NCBI GenBank assembly: GCA_020637445.1
Contig: JACJVZ010000001.1
Location: 434,001-498,000 of the forward strand
Direction of reading: 5' to 3'
Length of the DNA stretch: 64,000 nucleotides
Origin: Calditrichota bacterium
GTDB lineage: Bacteria; Electryoneota; RPQS01
Shown: piece by piece, positions 61,767-64,000 of the stretch
Layout: the number at the start of each line of letters is the position of its first letter
How positions within the stretch are numbered: the stretch's first letter is position 1
Translations under genes and position numbers: made by a program
The notes under the pieces: generated by a model
The model's database searches: none
What the model was told of the DNA's origin: nothing
The model's input: only the letters and a program-made list of their open reading frames with translations

Positions 61767-63944
61767 ATGAACAAAACTCTTCATCGACCGGAACCGCAGA
61801 CAAACGGTATGACTCGCAACGGCGCGCAGCACGGTTTCCAGCCCTCCGAACTTTTTGGACAAAACGTGTTCTCACTGGCCGTGATGCGTCAAGTTTTGCC
61901 GAAACCGGTCTATAAACATCTACTGGCGATTCAAGAGTCCGGCACCTCGCTCGATCCCGCGACTGCGGACGTCGTCGCCGCGGCGATGAAAGACTGGGCG
62001 ATGGCGCGCGGCGCAACGCATTATTCACACTGGTTTCATCCGCTGCATGGTTTGACCGCTGAGAAGCACCAGTCGTTCTTGATTCCCACGCAGGACGGCG
62101 GAGTTATCACCGAATTCACGGGTGACAGTTTGCTTCAAAGCGAACCGGACGCTTCGAGTTTTCCGTCAGGCGGTACGCGCTCGACGTTTGAGGCCCGCGG
62201 CTATACCGGTTGGGATCCGACGAGTCCGGCCTTCTTGATGGAAGGCCGGTTTGGAAAGACACTCTACATCCCCAGTGTGTTTCTGGGTTTCAACGGCTTC
62301 GCGTTGGATAAGAAAGCTCCGCTCCTGCGCTCGATTGACGCACTGAGCAAGTCGGCGCTGCGCGTGCTGAGACTGTTTGGACACGAAGTCGAAAACGTCG
62401 TCACGACCGTCGGCTGCGAACAAGAGTATTTCATTGTTGATCGCAAACTCTATCTTGAACGACCCGACCTAATGACCTGCGGCCGCACGCTCTACGGAGC
62501 GCGTCCGCCCAAAGGTCAGGAAATGGAAGACCACTATTTCGGTTCGATCCCCGAGCGTGTGCTGGCCTTCATGGAAGACCTTGAAGTCGAGCTCTACAAG
62601 CTCGGAATTCCGGTCACGACCCGTCACAACGAAGTCGCACCGGGACAGTTCGAATTGGCACCCGTATTCGAACGGGCCAATATCGCGACGGATCACAACA
62701 TGCTGATGATGTCTGTGATGAAGAAAGTTGCTGCCCGTCACGATCTTGCTTGTTTGACACATGAAAAACCTTTCTCCGGTATCAACGGCAGCGGCAAGCA
62801 CAACAATTGGTCGATGGCCGACGATCACGGCAACAACTTGCTTGAGCCGGGATCAACTCCTCAGGAAAATGCGCAGTTTTTAGTTTTTTTGACGGCGGTC
62901 GTACGCGCGATTCATTTGCACGGTGATTTGCTTAGAGTTTCGATAGCCACTGCCGCGAACGATCACAGGCTGGGTGCAAACGAAGCCCCGCCGGCGATCA
63001 TTAGCGTCTACCTCGGCGATACGTTGACCGAAGTCGTCGAAGCTATCATCGGCGGAACCAAAGCCACCAAGAAGGACGCAGGGTATCTGAATATCGGCGT
63101 CACGTCGTTGCCGCCCCTGCCCATGCACGATTCCGACCGCAACCGCACGTCGCCGTTCGCCTTCACTGGCAACAAGTTTGAGTTCCGCGCAGTGGGCAGC
63201 GGACAAAACATCGCTCGTCCGAACATGGTCTTGAACGCCATCGTTGCCGAATCTTTGAATCACATGACCGATGAAATTGAGAAGGCGAAGAAGAAAGAAA
63301 AGGACTTCAACAAAGCCGTTCAGGGAGTGGTACAAAAAGAATTGACCGAGCACCAAGCCGTGCTGTTCAGTGGTGACAACTATTCCGCTGAGTGGCATGC
63401 GGAAGCCGCCCGGCGCGGCCTGCCCAATCTGAAGACTTCGGTGGATGCCTACCCCGCTTTCATCACCAAGAAATCCGTCAAGCTCTTTTCGACGTTGGGG
63501 ATTCTTAGTGAAGCGGAGCTGAAAAGCAGGTACCATATCAAGCTTGACACCTACATCAAAATGTTGAGCATCGAAGCCGGATTGATGTCGTCGATGGGTG
63601 CAACGCAGATACTTCCCGCCGCCATGGAGTACCAGCGCCATGTTGCGACGTCTATTGATATGGTCGAATCCGTAAATTCATCGGCGGTGCTCAACGGTCA
63701 GCGTTCGTTGCTTGAAGTCTTGTCACAGTCTGTTGAGAAGTTTATCCGCATGTTGGAAGTACTTGATGCCACACGAGCCAATGTGCCGGAATCCGAAGAT
63801 CATTTGAAAGTTGCAAAGTACTTTCTTGACAAAGTAATCCCGGCAATGCTGGACTTGCGTGCAGCTGGCGACGAACTCGAAGTACTTGTGGATGACAGGG
63901 TCTGGCCCATGCCGAAATATCGAGATCTGCTTCATCTGAGCTGA
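61767..63944 (+). CDS. glnN: Glutamine synthetase type III
   Basis: A 725-residue ATP-dependent glutamine synthetase of the long GlnN type, which forms glutamine from glutamate and ammonia. Family features seen: the GGTRSTFEARGYTGWDP opening, TVGCEQEYFIVDR, HNEVAPGQFELAPVFE, FSGINGSGKHNNWSM and the ANDHRLGANEAPPAI segment. The ATG at 61767 is preferred over 61716, whose first 17 codons overlap the thioesterase end. Followed by a strong terminator. Confidence 0.94.
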   Translation: MNKTLHRPEPQTNGMTRNGAQHGFQPSELFGQNVFSLAVMRQVLPKPVYKHLLAIQESGTSLDPATADVVAAAMKDWAMARGATHYSHWFHPLHGLTAEKHQSFLIPTQDGGVITEFTGDSLLQSEPDASSFPSGGTRSTFEARGYTGWDPTSPAFLMEGRFGKTLYIPSVFLGFNGFALDKKAPLLRSIDALSKSALRVLRLFGHEVENVVTTVGCEQEYFIVDRKLYLERPDLMTCGRTLYGARPPKGQEMEDHYFGSIPERVLAFMEDLEVELYKLGIPVTTRHNEVAPGQFELAPVFERANIATDHNMLMMSVMKKVAARHDLACLTHEKPFSGINGSGKHNNWSMADDHGNNLLEPGSTPQENAQFLVFLTAVVRAIHLHGDLLRVSIATAANDHRLGANEAPPAIISVYLGDTLTEVVEAIIGGTKATKKDAGYLNIGVTSLPPLPMHDSDRNRTSPFAFTGNKFEFRAVGSGQNIARPNMVLNAIVAESLNHMTDEIEKAKKKEKDFNKAVQGVVQKELTEHQAVLFSGDNYSAEWHAEAARRGLPNLKTSVDAYPAFITKKSVKLFSTLGILSEAELKSRYHIKLDTYIKMLSIEAGLMSSMGATQILPAAMEYQRHVATSIDMVESVNSSAVLNGQRSLLEVLSQSVEKFIRMLEVLDATRANVPESEDHLKVAKYFLDKVIPAMLDLRAAGDELEVLVDDRVWPMPKYRDLLHLS

Positions 63945-63967
63945 TCGAATGCTGCGCAAAAGCTCAG

Positions 63968-63999
63968 GCGCCTCCAGCAAAGCTGGAGGCGCTTTTTTT
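63968..63999 (+). terminator. Rho-independent terminator of glnN
   Basis: GCGCCTCCAGC pairs perfectly with GCTGGAGGCGC around AAA and is followed by seven T residues. Confidence 0.96.
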
Positions 64000-64000
64000 G

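Noticed and set aside
1..64000. CRISPR array, insertion sequences, tRNA genes or prophage
   Set aside because: No spaced repeats, transposase frames, cloverleaf-like sequences or phage structural genes were found.

Overview
This 64 kb window is gene-dense, roughly 53% GC by eye, and chromosomal. It carries housekeeping genes mixed with secreted and outer-membrane proteins. There are no tRNA or rRNA genes, no insertion sequences, no phage genes and no CRISPR array. The organism is Gram-negative: it has BamD, apolipoprotein N-acyltransferase, an RND/TolC-type efflux set and several lipoboxes. Three secreted proteins end in a type IX secretion (T9SS) sorting domain with the NYPNPFNPST signature, and two PorV/PorQ-like outer-membrane proteins are present. 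Together with a class II ribonucleotide reductase and a type III glutamine synthetase, this points to an uncultured member of the Fibrobacteres-Chlorobi-Bacteroidetes (FCB) superphylum or a neighbouring candidate phylum. The best promoters read TTGACA-N17-TATATT, which is unlike the Bacteroidota promoter type, so a core Bacteroidota member is less likely. The phylum is an inference.

Layout. 1-2935: end of miaB, then lapA-lapB and a SPOR-domain gene, chained by overlaps. 3007-6779: mutS and a PorV-like protein. 6814-16931: an informational and metabolic run of yicC, gmk, rpoZ, coaBC, a family-4 uracil-DNA glycosylase, dnaB, rel, an HU-like gene, ruvX and an oxidoreductase. coaBC has a long histone H1-like tail. 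16936-21011: envelope genes lnt, a PorV-like protein, a 78-residue membrane protein, bamD and nadD, nearly all overlapping. 21176-32613: secreted proteins, namely a T9SS cargo protein, a tricorn-like protease, a large cysteine-rich repeat protein split by an in-frame TGA, and a lipoprotein. 32943-37031 (minus strand): a ribosomal operon (S18, L28, L33) and, behind a terminator, an NtrC-type two-component system. 37353-41230: class II ribonucleotide reductase with a near-consensus promoter and an NrdR-box-like site. 41245-47527 (minus): a MarR-controlled RND efflux operon. 47738-54299: a coupled operon of gamma-glutamyltransferase, a poly-gamma-glutamate system protein, a TRAP-type permease, a 48-residue membrane peptide, an M14-type deacylase, a DUF6305-like protein and a LamG protein. 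54371-61353: a T9SS cargo protein and two divergent matrixin-like metalloproteases. 61355-63999: a thioesterase and glutamine synthetase III.

The most interesting points are three. First, a TGA falls exactly on a conserved cysteine column of the cysteine-rich repeat protein, with a GG-loop hairpin just downstream, so it is either a nonsense mutation or a selenocysteine candidate. Second, CoaBC is fused to a roughly 235-residue lysine/arginine/alanine-rich tail. Third, the gamma-glutamyl operon contains a small membrane gene fitted tightly between the permease and the deacylase.
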